From the NCBI RefSeq assembly GCF_014203125.1, contig NZ_JACHIH010000020.1:1-64000 (forward strand): 64,000 bases of DNA, given 5' to 3'. The position numbers were made by a program, and so were the translations under genes. Below are positions 9,525-19,067 of this stretch, in pieces. This DNA is from Rhodopseudomonas rhenobacensis. Lineage in GTDB: Bacteria; Pseudomonadota; Alphaproteobacteria; Rhizobiales; Xanthobacteraceae. How positions within the stretch are numbered: the first letter of the stretch is position 1; each line of letters begins with the position of its first letter. The notes below the pieces were generated by a model. That model worked only from the letters and a program-made list of their open reading frames with translations, was not told where the DNA came from and did not search any database.

Positions 9525-10871
9525 ATGAACATCACCACCGCTCCTGAGATCATCAATCGCGCCGCGCAGGGCATCACCCCGGGCTACATGTCGGGCTTCG
9601 GCAATTCGTTCGAAACCGAGGCGCTGCCCGGCGCGCTGCCGCTCGGGCGCAACTCGCCGCAGCGCGCGCCCTACGGGCTCTATGCCGAGCAATTGTCGGG
9701 CTCGCCGTTCACCGCGCCGCGCGGCAGTAACGAGCGCTCCTGGCTGTATCGGATCCGGCCCTCGGTGCAGCACTCCGGCCGCTTCGAGAAAGCCGAGGCC
9801 GGGCTGTGGCGCTCCGCGCCCTGCCATGAGCACGACATGCCGATCGCGCAATTGCGCTGGGACCCGCCGCCGCTGCCGCAAGCCGCGCAGACGTTTCTGC
9901 AAGGTGTCGAGACCATGACCACGGCGGGCGACGTCAATACGCAAGCCGGCATGGCCGCGCACATGTACTTGATCAGCGCGTCGATGGTGAACCAGCATTT
10001 CTACGACGCAGACGGCGAGTTGATGTTCGTGCTGCAGCAGGGCGGCCTGCGGCTTGTCACCGAATTCGGCGTGATTAGCGCACAGCCCGGCGAGATCGTG
10101 GTGATCCCGCGCGGCGTCAAATTCCGCGTCGAGCTGATCGACGGGCCGGCGCGCGGCTATCTGTGCGAGAATTACGGCGGCGCCTTCACGCTGCCGGAGC
10201 GCGGCCCGATCGGCGCCAATTGCCTGGCCAACGCGAGGGACTTCCTGACGCCGGTGGCGGCCTATGAAGATAGCGATCAACCCACCGAGCTGTTCGTCAA
10301 ATGGGGCGGCGCGTTGTTCAAGACCAGCCTGCCGCATTCGCCGATCGACGTGGTGGCCTGGCACGGCAACTACGCGCCGTATAAATACGATTTGCGGACG
10401 TTTTCGCCGGTCGGCGCGATCGGCTTCGACCATCCCGATCCGTCGATCTTCACCGTGCTGACCTCGCCGTCGGAAACCCCCGGCACCGCCAATATCGACT
10501 TCGTGATCTTCCCGGAGCGTTGGATGGTGGCGGAGAATACGTTCCGCCCGCCGTGGTATCACATGAACATCATGTCGGAATTCATGGGGCTGATCTACGG
10601 CGTGTACGACGCCAAGCCGCAGGGCTTTCTGCCCGGCGGCGCGTCGCTGCACAACATGATGCTGCCGCACGGCCCGGACCGCGACGCATTCGATCATGCC
10701 TCGAACGGCGAGCTGAAGCCGGTGAAGCTCACCGGCACCTTGGCGTTCATGTTCGAGACCCGCTATCCGCAGCGCGTCACCGCGCACGCGGCGACCTCCG
10801 GCACGCTGCAGAGTGATTATTCCGAGTGCTGGCGCGGGCTGCAAAAGCGCTTCGATCCGACTCGGCCGTGA
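9525..10871 (+). CDS. hmgA: Homogentisate 1,2-dioxygenase
   Basis: Opens the ring of homogentisate to maleylacetoacetate, the central step of tyrosine/phenylalanine and hydroxyphenylacetate breakdown; a cytoplasmic non-haem iron enzyme. The 448-residue length matches the family. The N-terminus has the signature [16 protein letters not shown], and the C-terminal cupin carries iron-binding motifs: the His and Glu of [14 protein letters not shown] and the His of [16 protein letters not shown]-type ribosome site (ACGGAGGATGCC) directly before the ATG. Its stop overlaps the next start (TGATG), so it is co-translated with fumarylacetoacetase. Confidence 0.97.
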   Translation: MNITTAPEIINRAAQGITPGYMSGFGNSFETEALPGALPLGRNSPQRAPYGLYAEQLSGSPFTAPRGSNERSWLYRIRPSVQHSGRFEKAEAGLWRSAPCHEHDMPIAQLRWDPPPLPQAAQTFLQGVETMTTAGDVNTQAGMAAHMYLISASMVNQHFYDADGELMFVLQQGGLRLVTEFGVISAQPGEIVVIPRGVKFRVELIDGPARGYLCENYGGAFTLPERGPIGANCLANARDFLTPVAAYEDSDQPTELFVKWGGALFKTSLPHSPIDVVAWHGNYAPYKYDLRTFSPVGAIGFDHPDPSIFTVLTSPSETPGTANIDFVIFPERWMVAENTFRPPWYHMNIMSEFMGLIYGVYDAKPQGFLPGGASLHNMMLPHGPDRDAFDHASNGELKPVKLTGTLAFMFETRYPQRVTAHAATSGTLQSDYSECWRGLQKRFDPTRP

Positions 10872-12136
10872 TGCATCCCAACGATCCCAGTCTGCGTTCG
10901 TTCGTTACGGTCGATCCGCGCTCGGATTTTCCGATCCAGAACCTGCCCTACGGCGTGTTTTCGACGGCCTCGCAGCCGTCGCCGCGCATTGGTGTTGCGA
11001 TCGGCGAGTTCGTGCTCGATCTCGCAGCGTTAGCGAGCGCGGGGCTACTCGACGTGCCGGGCGATGTGTTCGCGCAAGGCGCGATCAACGGCTTCATGGC
11101 GCTCGGGCTGGAGGCGTGGTCGGCGACGCGGGCGCGAATCAGCGAAGTGCTGCGCCATGACAATCCGGAACTGCGCGACGACGCCGCGCTGCGCGCCCGC
11201 GCAATCATTCCACAACGCGACGTGACGCTGCATCTGCCGCTGCAGGTCGCGGGCTTCACCGATTTCTATTCGTCGAAACAGCACGCGACAAATGTCGGGG
11301 CGCTGTTTCGCGACAAGGCCGATCCGTTGTTGCCGAACTGGCTGCACATCCCGATCGGCTACAACGGCCGCGCTTCGACGGTGGTGGTGTCCGGCACCGC
11401 GATCCGCCGGCCGCATGGGCAATTGAAAGACCTGGGCGACGCCGGCCCGCGCTTTGCGCCGAGCCGGCGGCTCGACTTCGAGCTCGAAATCGGCGTGGTG
11501 ATCGGGCAAGCGTCCGAGCTCGGCGAGCGGCTCAGCGAGGCGCAGGCCGAAGCCATGATCTTCGGCTTCGTGCTGCTGAACGACTGGAGCGCGCGCGACA
11601 TCCAGCAATGGGAATACGTGCCGCTCGGCCCGTTCCAGGGCAAGGCGTTCGCCACCTCGATCAGCCCGTGGATCGTGACCCGCGAGGCGCTGGAGCCGTT
11701 TCGGGTGCAGGGGCCGGCGCAGGAACCGGCGCCGCTGGACTATCTGGCGCAACGCGGGGCCAACAACTACGACCTCGCGCTGCAGGTTGATCTGCGCACG
11801 CCCGCGATGGCGGCGCCGGCCACGATCTGCGCTACGAATTTCAAATATATGTATTGGTCGTCGGTGCAGCAGCTGATGCACCATGCCTCAAGCGGCTGCG
11901 CGATGCGGGTCGGCGATCTGCTCGGCTCCGGCACCATCAGCGGCCCGGGGCCGCGGGAGCGCGGCAGCCTGTTGGAGATCAGCTCGAACGGCGCCGAGCC
12001 GCTGGCGTTGCCGGGCGGCGAGCGGCGTAGCTTTCTCGAGGACGGCGATTCGGTGTCCTTGCGCGGCTGGTGCGAACGCGACGGCCTGCGCATCGGCTTC
12101 GGCGCGGTGGAGGGCACGGTGCTGCCGGCGAAGTAA
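10871..12136 (+). CDS. fahA: Fumarylacetoacetase
   Basis: Last enzyme of the homogentisate pathway: splits fumarylacetoacetate into fumarate and acetoacetate. The 421-residue product starts at the ATG that overlaps the hmgA stop by one base. N-terminal domain SDFPIQNLPYGVF; catalytic region DFYSSKQHATNVG with the general-base His; metal-binding/catalytic domain with LDFELEIGVVIG and LNDWSARDIQQWEY; C-terminal SSGCAMRVGDLLGSGTISGP. No maleylacetoacetate isomerase gene is present in the window, so that step must be encoded elsewhere or bypassed. Confidence 0.96.
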   Translation: MHPNDPSLRSFVTVDPRSDFPIQNLPYGVFSTASQPSPRIGVAIGEFVLDLAALASAGLLDVPGDVFAQGAINGFMALGLEAWSATRARISEVLRHDNPELRDDAALRARAIIPQRDVTLHLPLQVAGFTDFYSSKQHATNVGALFRDKADPLLPNWLHIPIGYNGRASTVVVSGTAIRRPHGQLKDLGDAGPRFAPSRRLDFELEIGVVIGQASELGERLSEAQAEAMIFGFVLLNDWSARDIQQWEYVPLGPFQGKAFATSISPWIVTREALEPFRVQGPAQEPAPLDYLAQRGANNYDLALQVDLRTPAMAAPATICATNFKYMYWSSVQQLMHHASSGCAMRVGDLLGSGTISGPGPRERGSLLEISSNGAEPLALPGGERRSFLEDGDSVSLRGWCERDGLRIGFGAVEGTVLPAK

Positions 12137-12155
12137 TGCGTTCGAGCATACAACG

Positions 12156-12273
12156 CCGTCATTCCGGAGCGCGAGCAGCTTTAGCTGCGAGCGAGCCCGG
12201 AATCCATAATCACCGCAGGGAGTATGGATTCCGGACTTGCTCGTTCTTACGAACTCGCAATCCGGAATGACGG
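12156..12273. repeat. Family 2 (CCGGAATCC) palindrome, copy a
   Basis: Begins CGTCATTCCGGAGCGCGAGC and ends GCAATCCGGAATGACGG; the centre has CCGGAATCCATA facing TATGGATTCCGG, so the unit can fold into a long hairpin. It fills the gap between fahA and the convergent hisS and may act as a bidirectional transcription stop (inference). Confidence 0.9.
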
Positions 12274-12313
12274 CTTACTTTGGTTTGGACGCTTGCGAAC
12301 CGCCGGCCCGGCG

Positions 12314-13957
12314 TTAGCTCCAGCGCACGTCGTGCTTGGCGAGGATGCGGCGGACCTCGTCGACGAGGTCGGCTTCCGGCACCTTGCGCTGCGCCTCGGC
12401 CTGCTTTTGCAGATATTCCTCGCGGTCCTTTTCCAGCGACGCCAGTTCGGCGCCGAGCATGAGGTCCTTGACGATGATCTGCGCGCCGTCGGGATCGTTC
12501 TTCTCGTCCGAGCCCTGGATGATCACGCAAGGCGAATTGCGCTTGTCGGCGTATTTGAGCTGGTTGCCCATGTTCTTCGGATTGCCGAGATAGAGCTCGG
12601 CGCGGATGTTTTCCGCGCGAAGGCGCGCGACCATCTTCTGATAGTCCGCAACGCGGTCGCGGTCGAACACCGTGACCACCACGGGGCCGGGCTGCGGCCT
12701 GGTGTCGAGCTTGCCGAGCAGCGTCAATGCGGCCTGCAGGCGCGAGACGCCGATCGAGAAGCCGGTGGCCGGCACCGGCTCGCCGCGGAAGCGCGAGACG
12801 AGGCCGTCATAGCGCCCGCCGCCGCCGACCGAACCGAACCGCACCGGGCGGCCCTTCTCGTCCTTGGTGTCGAGCAAGAGTTCAACTTCGTAGACCGGGC
12901 CGGTGTAGTATTCGAGGCCGCGGACGACGGAGGGATCGATAATCACCCGATCACCATAGCCCGACTTATCGATGATATCATTTATTGCAACGAGATCTGC
13001 CACGCCTGCATCGACTAGAGGATGGCTTGGCAGGAGTAGTTTGAGATTCTCAATTGTATTGCTGTTGTCCGGATCACGGTACTCTGTCTGCCCGTTTTTG
13101 AGCAGTACAACAGTTTTCATTCTAATTTCGATCGCGCCGTTTGATTGCTCGACCGGAACAACCTGGGCCGGACGATACGTCAAGAAGATGGCGAAGCTAG
13201 CGATTTGCGCACGGCTTAATTCTGCACCTTTTGTGAAGTCGCCTTTCCCCTCTTCGCCGCCATCCCATCGGCCGACTCCGAGTAGCTTCTCAACTTCCGC
13301 AGCCGCAAACTTGTCCGCCTTATCGATCGCCCTTAACACCGTAAGCCTTCGCCCCGCATTCTCCTCGCCGCCGAGGCCAATGCTCTCCATCACCCCGTCG
13401 AGCACCTTCCGGTTATTCACCTTCACCACATAGCTGCCGCGCGGAATGCCCAGCGCTTCCATCGTGTCCGCAGCCATCATGCACATCTCGGCGTCGGCAG
13501 CCGCAGCCGAAGGTCCAGATTGCGCGGTGCCGATCGTGTCCGCATCAAATTGCATGAACTGGCGGAACCGGCCGGGGCCGGGCTTCTCGTTGCGATAGAC
13601 GTAACCGAAGCGGTAGCTTCGATAGGGGAGAACGAGGTTCTCCGTGCCGTAGTTCTGCGCCACATAGCGCGCCAGCGGCGCGGTCAGGTCGTAGCGCAGC
13701 GAGATCCACTGCTCGTCGTCGTCCTGGAACGAGAACACGCCCTCGTTGGGGCGGTCCTGGTCGGGCAGGAACTTGCCGAGCGCGTCGGTGAATTCGAACG
13801 CCGGGGTCTCCACCGGCTCGAAGCCGTAGCGCTCATAGACCGCGCGGATGGTCTCGACCATGGCGCGGGTCGCCGCCAGTTCGGCCGGGCCGCGGTCGGC
13901 GAGGCCGCGGGGCAGCCGGGCGCGGAGTTTCTGGGGTTTTTTGGGTTTTTCAGCCAT
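12314..13957 (-). CDS. hisS: Histidyl-tRNA synthetase
   Basis: Charges tRNA-His; class II aminoacyl-tRNA synthetase of 547 residues, long for the family but usual in rhizobial relatives. The frame continues upstream, but the ATG at 13957 gives the expected start, with GAAGG about 8 bases before it. Motifs: [17 protein letters not shown] (motif 1 region), [19 protein letters not shown] (motif 2), [13 protein letters not shown] (HisA), GGGGRYDGL (HisB region), GFSIGVSRL (motif 3), and a C-terminal anticodon-binding domain. The stretch for residues about 180-332 has clearly lower GC than the rest of the gene. Upstream neighbour is divergent (aminotransferase). Confidence 0.97.
   Translation of the reverse strand: MAEKPKKPQKLRARLPRGLADRGPAELAATRAMVETIRAVYERYGFEPVETPAFEFTDALGKFLPDQDRPNEGVFSFQDDDEQWISLRYDLTAPLARYVAQNYGTENLVLPYRSYRFGYVYRNEKPGPGRFRQFMQFDADTIGTAQSGPSAAAADAEMCMMAADTMEALGIPRGSYVVKVNNRKVLDGVMESIGLGGEENAGRRLTVLRAIDKADKFAAAEVEKLLGVGRWDGGEEGKGDFTKGAELSRAQIASFAIFLTYRPAQVVPVEQSNGAIEIRMKTVVLLKNGQTEYRDPDNSNTIENLKLLLPSHPLVDAGVADLVAINDIIDKSGYGDRVIIDPSVVRGLEYYTGPVYEVELLLDTKDEKGRPVRFGSVGGGGRYDGLVSRFRGEPVPATGFSIGVSRLQAALTLLGKLDTRPQPGPVVVTVFDRDRVADYQKMVARLRAENIRAELYLGNPKNMGNQLKYADKRNSPCVIIQGSDEKNDPDGAQIIVKDLMLGAELASLEKDREEYLQKQAEAQRKVPEADLVDEVRRILAKHDVRWS
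12950..13420. other. AT-richer segment inside hisS
   Basis: Hand counts give about 45-47% GC over each 60-base block from 12961 to 13140 and about 55% for 13141-13200, rising gradually to the high GC seen on both sides. Codons ending in A or T (for example ATT, TTT, CAA, AAA) become common here although the hisS frame stays open and motif-bearing. This suggests a recombined segment from a lower-GC donor or relaxed constraint in the HisRS insertion domain. Confidence 0.7.
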
Positions 13958-14178
13958 GGTCGCCTTCAATCTGAGGCCGGGTTGGTAGCAGCCGACCCCG
14001 CGCACAGCAAGCATGGGTTGTCTGATCCGGCGCAAATCCGCCGCGTTCGCAGCGGATATATGCCCCGCCGAAATAGATGGGCTGGCGGCGTTTCCGTGGG
14101 CCCGCGAAGCTGATAGCCTGTGCGTCGATCGCCGGCCTGCTTGGCCCGATGCGCCCCGCGCCCCCCATGAGGATCCCA

Positions 14179-15522
14179 ATGCTCGACAAAAGCTCCGCGC
14201 CCGCCGTCAATGTGCCGAACGATCTGGCGGCCTTCTGGATGCCGTTCACCGCGAACCGCTCGTTCAAGCAGGCGCCGAAGATGATCGTCGGCGCCAAGGA
14301 CATGCATTACGTCACCAGCGACGGCCGCAAGGTGATCGACGGCGCCTCCGGGATGTGGTGCAGCAACGCCGGCCACGGCCGCAAGGAAATTTCCGCTGCG
14401 ATTGCCAAGCAGGCCGAGGAGCTGGATTTCTCGCCGCCGTTCCAGTTCGGCCAGCCGAAGGCGTTCGAGCTCGCCAGCCGGATCGTCGATCTGGCGCCCG
14501 CGGGGCTTGAGCAGGTGTTCTTCTGCAACTCGGGCTCCGAAGCCGCCGACACCGCGATGAAGATCGCCTTGGCCTATCACCAGATCCGCGGCGAGGGCGG
14601 GCGCACCCGCTTCATCGGCCGCGAGCGCGGCTATCACGGCGTCGGCTTCGGCGGCACCGCGGTCGGCGGCATCGGCGCCAACCGCAAGATGTTCGGCAGC
14701 CTGATCGCCGGTGTCGACCATCTTCCCGCCACCTATGACCGGGCCAAGCAGGCCTTCAGCATCGGCGAGCCGGAGTATGGCGCGCATTTCGCCGAGGCCC
14801 TCGAGGGTCTGGTGGCGCTGCACGGCGCCAATTCGATCGCCGCGGTGATCGTCGAGCCGATGTCGGGCTCCACCGGCGTGCTGCCGGCGCCGAAGGGCTA
14901 TCTGAAGCGGCTGCGCGAGATCACCCAGAAGCACGGCATCCTGTTGATCTTCGACGAGGTGATCACCGGCTATGGCCGGCTCGGCTATGCCTTCGCCTCG
15001 GAGCGCTACGGGGTGACGCCGGATCTGTTGACCTTCGCCAAGGGCGTCACCAACGGCGCGGTGCCGATGGGCGGCGTGCTGGTGCGCGACGCCATCCACG
15101 ACGCCTTCATGACCGGGCCGGAACACGCCTGCGAGCTGTACCATGGCTACACCTATTCGGCGCATCCGCTGGCCTGCGCCGCCGCCCTCGCCACGCTCGA
15201 CATCTACCGCGATGAAAAGCTGTTCGAGCGATCGCTGAAGCTCGAGCCGGTCATGGCGCAGGCGATGATGTCGCTGAAGAACGAGCCGAATGTGGTGGAC
15301 ATCCGCACCGTGGGTCTCACAGCGGGCATCGACCTTGCGCCGCGCGCGGATGCGCCCGGCACCCGCGGCTATGACGCGCTGAACCGCGGCTTCCATGAGT
15401 TCGATCTGATGATGCGGATTTCCGGCGACACCCTGGCGCTGACGCCGCCGTTGATCGTCAGCGAGGAGCAGATCGGCGAAATCGCCGAGAAGCTGTCCAG
15501 GATCATTCGCGCGGTCGCCTGA
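14179..15522 (+). CDS. Class III PLP aminotransferase (omega-amino acid:pyruvate type)
   Basis: A 447-residue fold-type I transaminase. [18 protein letters not shown] binds the cofactor phosphate, [13 protein letters not shown] carries the Asp that pairs with the pyridine nitrogen, and [15 protein letters not shown] contains the Schiff-base lysine. The closest named group is beta-alanine/omega-amino acid:pyruvate aminotransferase; the true amino donor is not shown by sequence. Start at 14179 is preferred because GAGGA sits 6 bases before it; an in-frame ATG at 14167 is possible. It is divergent from hisS and monocistronic. Confidence 0.93.
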   Translation: MLDKSSAPAVNVPNDLAAFWMPFTANRSFKQAPKMIVGAKDMHYVTSDGRKVIDGASGMWCSNAGHGRKEISAAIAKQAEELDFSPPFQFGQPKAFELASRIVDLAPAGLEQVFFCNSGSEAADTAMKIALAYHQIRGEGGRTRFIGRERGYHGVGFGGTAVGGIGANRKMFGSLIAGVDHLPATYDRAKQAFSIGEPEYGAHFAEALEGLVALHGANSIAAVIVEPMSGSTGVLPAPKGYLKRLREITQKHGILLIFDEVITGYGRLGYAFASERYGVTPDLLTFAKGVTNGAVPMGGVLVRDAIHDAFMTGPEHACELYHGYTYSAHPLACAAALATLDIYRDEKLFERSLKLEPVMAQAMMSLKNEPNVVDIRTVGLTAGIDLAPRADAPGTRGYDALNRGFHEFDLMMRISGDTLALTPPLIVSEEQIGEIAEKLSRIIRAVA

Positions 15523-15724
15523 AGCTCCTGTGGCCGGCGGACGAAAGCTGTGGACACGTCCGCCGAATCACCAATGATGGCGCAACAGTTGCGTCTGCTG
15601 CGCAGTCCGTAAGTGGAGGCCGGTTAACCACCGGAATGCGCGGCTTTTGTCATTTGGGGCATGGTTTGATGGCCAGCGTTCATCCACCTGGCCGGGCGAT
15701 GCCTCGGAGAAACGTCCGCGTTCG

Positions 15725-17191
15725 ATGATCCGTATTTCCACGATATTCATCGCCATCTGCATGGTGCTGGTCTCGGCCTCGCTCGGCATGGTGCTGTATT
15801 CGATGGCCCGGTTCAGCTTCGGCGAATCGGCGTTGGTGGCGATGACCACGCTGACCTTTCTGGTGCTGTACAACGCGGTGGCGATGCGGCTGCGCGACCG
15901 CAGCGACGTCTCCGGCCAGGTCGCCGATCTGTCGCGTGGCATCGCCGAGCTGGCGCGCCAGGTCGCCGAATTCAGCCGAAGGCTGTCGGCGCTGGAGGGC
16001 CGGGCGCCGGGCGCTCCCGCCGCTCACGGCCCGGACCAGATCCAGATCGTGCGCGACGAAATCAGCGAACTCGGCGCCATGGTCAAGCAGTTGGCCAACA
16101 CCGTCGCCGGCCATGAGGATCTTTTGTCGGCCGCGCCGCCAGCGCCCGTCCGTGCGGAGCCGCCGGCGCCCCGACGAGAGGCGCCGCCGATCGTGGTGCC
16201 GCCGCGCGACGCCGAGCCGGTCGCCGCGCAGATCGCCCGCACCGTGATCGCCGAGCCGGCCGGCGAACCCGCCGCGGTGTCGCCGCCGGCGCCGCGCAGC
16301 GAGCCGCAGCTGGTCGCCGCGGTGAAGAACGCCATCGAGGCCAACCGCGTCGACATCTATCTGCAGCCGATCGTCTCGCTGCCGCAGCGCAAGGTGCGGT
16401 TCTACGAGGCGGTGACCCGGCTGCGCGACGACGCCGACAAGGTGCTGACCGCCGAGGAATTTTTGCCCGCCGCCGAGGCCGCGCAGCTGATGGGCAAGAT
16501 CGATCACGCGCTGCTGCTGCGCTGCATGCAGGTGCTGCGAAGGCTGATGGTGCGCAACAAGGAGGTCGGCGTGTTCTGCAACATCGCCGCCTCGACGCTG
16601 GCCGACGCCGACACCTTCGGGCAATGCCTGGAGTTTCTCGAGGCCAACCGCGCGCAGGCCGGCTCCTTCATCATCGAGTTCAAGCAGGACGCGTTCCGCG
16701 CGCTGGGGCCGATGGAGATCGAACACGTCGCCGCCTTGGCGCAGCGCGGCTATCGCTTTTCGATCGATCACGTCACCGATCTGCGGTTCGATCCGCGCGA
16801 CCTCGCCGACCGCGGCGTGCGCTTCATCAAGGTGCCGGCGGCGCTGATGCTGCAGAGCGAGACGCCGGCGGCGAACATCCATCCGGCGGATCTGTCCGAC
16901 CTGCTCGGGCGGTTCGGCATCGATCTGATCGCCGAGCGGATCGAGGGCGAGCGCGCGGTGCTGGATCTGTTGGATTTCGACGTGCGGTTCGGGCAGGGCT
17001 TCCTGTTCGCGGCCCCGCGTCCGTTGCGGCCGGACGCCGCCACCGCCGGCCATGCGGCGACCGCGCCGGACCAGCAACAACGGGGCAGCAATGACATCGG
17101 CAAGGCCACGCGGACGGAGATCGGCCGCATCGAACCGAAGCGCGTCACCGGCAATGCCGCGCTGGTGCGCCGCGCCGCCGGCCCGAACTGA
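15725..17191 (+). CDS. TipF-like membrane protein with degenerate EAL domain
   Basis: A 488-residue protein: two N-terminal membrane helices (about 5-27 and 33-53), a coiled coil (about 60-130), a Pro/Ala-rich linker (135-195) and an EAL fold (200-435). The catalytic signature reads EAVTR instead of ExLxR, and the usual DDFG is DHVT (348-351), although N286, E318, K369 and Q424 regions are kept. It is therefore probably a c-di-GMP binder rather than a phosphodiesterase. This arrangement matches TipF, the c-di-GMP receptor for polar flagellum assembly in Caulobacter; the assignment is by architecture. The start was chosen at the Met before the first membrane helix. Confidence 0.8.
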   Translation: MIRISTIFIAICMVLVSASLGMVLYSMARFSFGESALVAMTTLTFLVLYNAVAMRLRDRSDVSGQVADLSRGIAELARQVAEFSRRLSALEGRAPGAPAAHGPDQIQIVRDEISELGAMVKQLANTVAGHEDLLSAAPPAPVRAEPPAPRREAPPIVVPPRDAEPVAAQIARTVIAEPAGEPAAVSPPAPRSEPQLVAAVKNAIEANRVDIYLQPIVSLPQRKVRFYEAVTRLRDDADKVLTAEEFLPAAEAAQLMGKIDHALLLRCMQVLRRLMVRNKEVGVFCNIAASTLADADTFGQCLEFLEANRAQAGSFIIEFKQDAFRALGPMEIEHVAALAQRGYRFSIDHVTDLRFDPRDLADRGVRFIKVPAALMLQSETPAANIHPADLSDLLGRFGIDLIAERIEGERAVLDLLDFDVRFGQGFLFAAPRPLRPDAATAGHAATAPDQQQRGSNDIGKATRTEIGRIEPKRVTGNAALVRRAAGPN

Positions 17192-17206
17192 GCCGCGCAG
17201 CAGCCG

Positions 17207-18061
17207 ATGACAACCTTGCGTTTTATCGAGCATCTCAGCGAGCTGGTGGCCGACGTCGACGTCGTGCTCAGCGACATCTGGGGCGTCGTGCACAACGGGC
17301 TGGAATCCTTCCCCGAGGCCTGCGCGGCGTTGAAGACCGCGCGCGCGGAGGGCCGCACGGTGATCCTGATTACCAACGCGCCGCGGCCCGCGGCTTCGGT
17401 GCAGCGGCAGCTGCGCAAGCTCGGCGTCGCCGACGACAGCTATGACGCGATCGTCTCGTCCGGCGATCTGACCCGCAATTTCGTCGCCGAACGCAGCGGC
17501 CAGTCGGTGTTCTGGCTCGGCCCACAGCGCGACAATTCGATCTATCGCGGGCTCGATCCGGTGTTCGCGCCGCTGGAGAGCGCCGACTATATCGTCTGCA
17601 CCGGGCCGTTCGACGACGAGACCGAATCCGCCGAAGACTATCGGGTGATGATGGGGCAGGCGCTGCAGCGCAAGCTGACGCTGGTCTGCGCCAATCCCGA
17701 CATCGTGGTGGAGCGCGGCGACCGGCTGGTGTATTGCGCCGGCGCGATCGCCGAACTGTATCGCGAGCTCGGCGGCGAGGTGATCTTCTACGGCAAGCCG
17801 CACCGGCCGATCTACGAGCGCACGCTGGCGATCGCGCAGGCGCTGCGCGGCGCGCCGGTGCCGTTGAACAGGGTGTTGGCGATCGGGGATTCGGTGCGCA
17901 CCGATCTGGCCGGCGCGCAGGGCTTCGGCATCGACTGCCTGTTCGTGACCCGAGGCATTCACGCCGAGGCGTTCGAGGGGCTCGACGGGCTGGATGCGTT
18001 GCAGGTGCGCGAACTGTTCGGCCACCCGCCGCGGGCCTTGACCCGCGAATTGCGCTGGTAG
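17207..18061 (+). CDS. HAD superfamily hydrolase, class IIA (TIGR01459-like)
   Basis: A 284-residue haloacid-dehalogenase-fold phosphatase. Motif I reads LSDIWGVVHNGLESFP, where the first Asp is the nucleophile and the second catalytic Asp position is Trp, as is normal for this family; motif II is ILITNAPRP, motif III lies near FYGKPHRPIYE and motif IV is LAIGDSVRTDLAGAQGFG. This subfamily is widespread in alphaproteobacteria; the substrate is unknown (nucleotide or sugar phosphates are typical of class IIA). It follows the TipF-like gene by 15 bases and is probably co-transcribed. Confidence 0.9.
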   Translation: MTTLRFIEHLSELVADVDVVLSDIWGVVHNGLESFPEACAALKTARAEGRTVILITNAPRPAASVQRQLRKLGVADDSYDAIVSSGDLTRNFVAERSGQSVFWLGPQRDNSIYRGLDPVFAPLESADYIVCTGPFDDETESAEDYRVMMGQALQRKLTLVCANPDIVVERGDRLVYCAGAIAELYRELGGEVIFYGKPHRPIYERTLAIAQALRGAPVPLNRVLAIGDSVRTDLAGAQGFGIDCLFVTRGIHAEAFEGLDGLDALQVRELFGHPPRALTRELRW

Positions 18062-18144
18062 GGTGGGGCCAAGCCACGCAGGCCCTACTTCCTCATGGGA
18101 GCCGGCTCTGCACCGGTGACGTTGCGAAAGTCACCGACCTCTCC

Positions 18145-18234
18145 GCGTCATGGCCGGGCTTGTCCCGGCCATCCACGGAAACAGGCAAGGCCTCCCGCGG
18201 GGGCGTGGATGGCCGCGACGAGCGCGGCCATGAC
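18145..18234. repeat. Family 3 (GGCCGGG) palindrome, copy 1
   Basis: GTCATGGCCGGGCTTGTCCC and GGCCATCCACG are followed by CGTGGATGGCC and GCGCGGCCATGACG, giving nested palindromes. The second copy is at 20502-20593. It lies between the convergent HAD hydrolase and cheY genes. Confidence 0.85.
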
Positions 18235-18259
18235 GTGGTGAGCGAAGTGACGGACAGAA

Positions 18260-18277
18260 TCGCCGCATTTGCGGCGA
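18260..18277 (-). terminator. Putative terminator of cheY
   Basis: On the minus strand TCGCCGC-AAAT-GCGGCGA forms a perfect 7-bp stem, 12 bases after the cheY stop codon, followed by TTCTGT. The T tract is poor, so a weak intrinsic terminator or 3'-end stabiliser. Confidence 0.5.
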
Positions 18278-18289
18278 GCTTCCAGACTG

Positions 18290-18685
18290 TTACGCCGGCA
18301 CGTGATCCGGGAATACGGCTTCGATCTTGGTCTTCAGCGTCGCGGCGTTGAACGGCTTGACGATGTAGTTGTTGACGCCGGCCTTCTTGGCGGCGATCAC
18401 GTTCTCGGTCTTGGATTCCGCGGTGATCATGATGAACTTGGTCATCGCCAGATTGGGATCGGCGCGGACTTCCTTGAGCAGGTCGTAGCCGGTCATCGGC
18501 TCCATGTTCCAGTCCGAGATCACCAGGCCGTACTTCTTGGTGCGCATCTTGGCGAGCGCCGCCGAGCCGTCGCTGGCGTCGTCGATATCCTGGAAGCCCA
18601 GCTGCTTGAGCAGATTGCGAATGATGCGGATCATGGTGTTGTAGTCATCCACCACCAGAACCGGCATCGATAGGTCGACCGCCAT
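18290..18685 (-). CDS. cheY: Stand-alone CheY-type response regulator
   Basis: A 131-residue single receiver domain without an output domain. The acidic pocket is D13/D14 (VVDDY), the phosphoacceptor is D58 (VISDWNM), the switch Thr is T88 (MITAES) and the conserved Lys is K110 (IVKPF). ISDWNMEPMTG and the C-terminal length fit chemotaxis CheY rather than CpdR or DivK. It would carry the phosphoryl signal from CheA to the flagellar motor. No other che gene is nearby, but a TipF-like gene lies less than 1.2 kb away. Confidence 0.88.
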   Translation of the reverse strand: MAVDLSMPVLVVDDYNTMIRIIRNLLKQLGFQDIDDASDGSAALAKMRTKKYGLVISDWNMEPMTGYDLLKEVRADPNLAMTKFIMITAESKTENVIAAKKAGVNNYIVKPFNAATLKTKIEAVFPDHVPA

Positions 18686-19067
18686 CTTGAACTCCCACCG
18701 CGCACGACAGAGGTGCGTCGAAAATCAATGAACAACTGCCGGTTTGGCCGACACACCTGAAGACAAGACCGTGAGAACGACTTGCCTTCCTCAGAAGTCC
18801 AGAACTAGCACCGGCGGTTAAACAGCGCGTTAACCCCTCACGGCCGCCGCGCGGAGAACGAGCGCGGCGTCGCCCGGCGGCTGCGGAGCATGCGATCGGC
18901 GCGGCGTCCGCCGGGCCGGGGAGGCGGCGGAAACAGCCCTAACGGCCGGTTAAGCCGGCGCGTCTGGCGAGGCGGCGGCGCTGCCCACACCGTCCGGAGC
19001 CTGGAGAGCGGGCCGATGGCTGCAAAACCGGTTTCCCCGGTCGCCAAAACCGCGCTACTGCTTCGCG
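18686..19067. promoter_or_regulatory. cheY/rlmJ divergent intergenic region with GGTTAA-N8-TTAACC
   Basis: This 382-base gap has no convincing gene. At 18816-18835 there is an inverted repeat GGTTAA-ACAGCGCG-TTAACC, about 130 bases upstream of cheY. TTAACC is a CtrA half-site sequence, but the 8-base gap differs from the usual TTAA-N7-TTAA, so a CtrA role is only a possibility. The part near rlmJ is GC-rich and palindromic (for example GGCCGGTTAAGCCGGC). Confidence 0.4.

Noticed and set aside
8157-10844. Very long open frame on the minus strand (895 codons) across hmgA
   Set aside because: It is antisense to the metallo-hydrolase and hmgA genes, is rich in Arg, His and Ala as expected from high-GC shadow frames, and has no domain motif.
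15680-18025. Long minus-strand frame opposite the EAL and HAD genes
   Set aside because: Shadow of the plus-strand genes; its product is low-complexity Arg/His/Gln-rich with no recognisable fold. The same applies to 45605-48241 minus, 54-57 kb minus and 61951-63804 minus.
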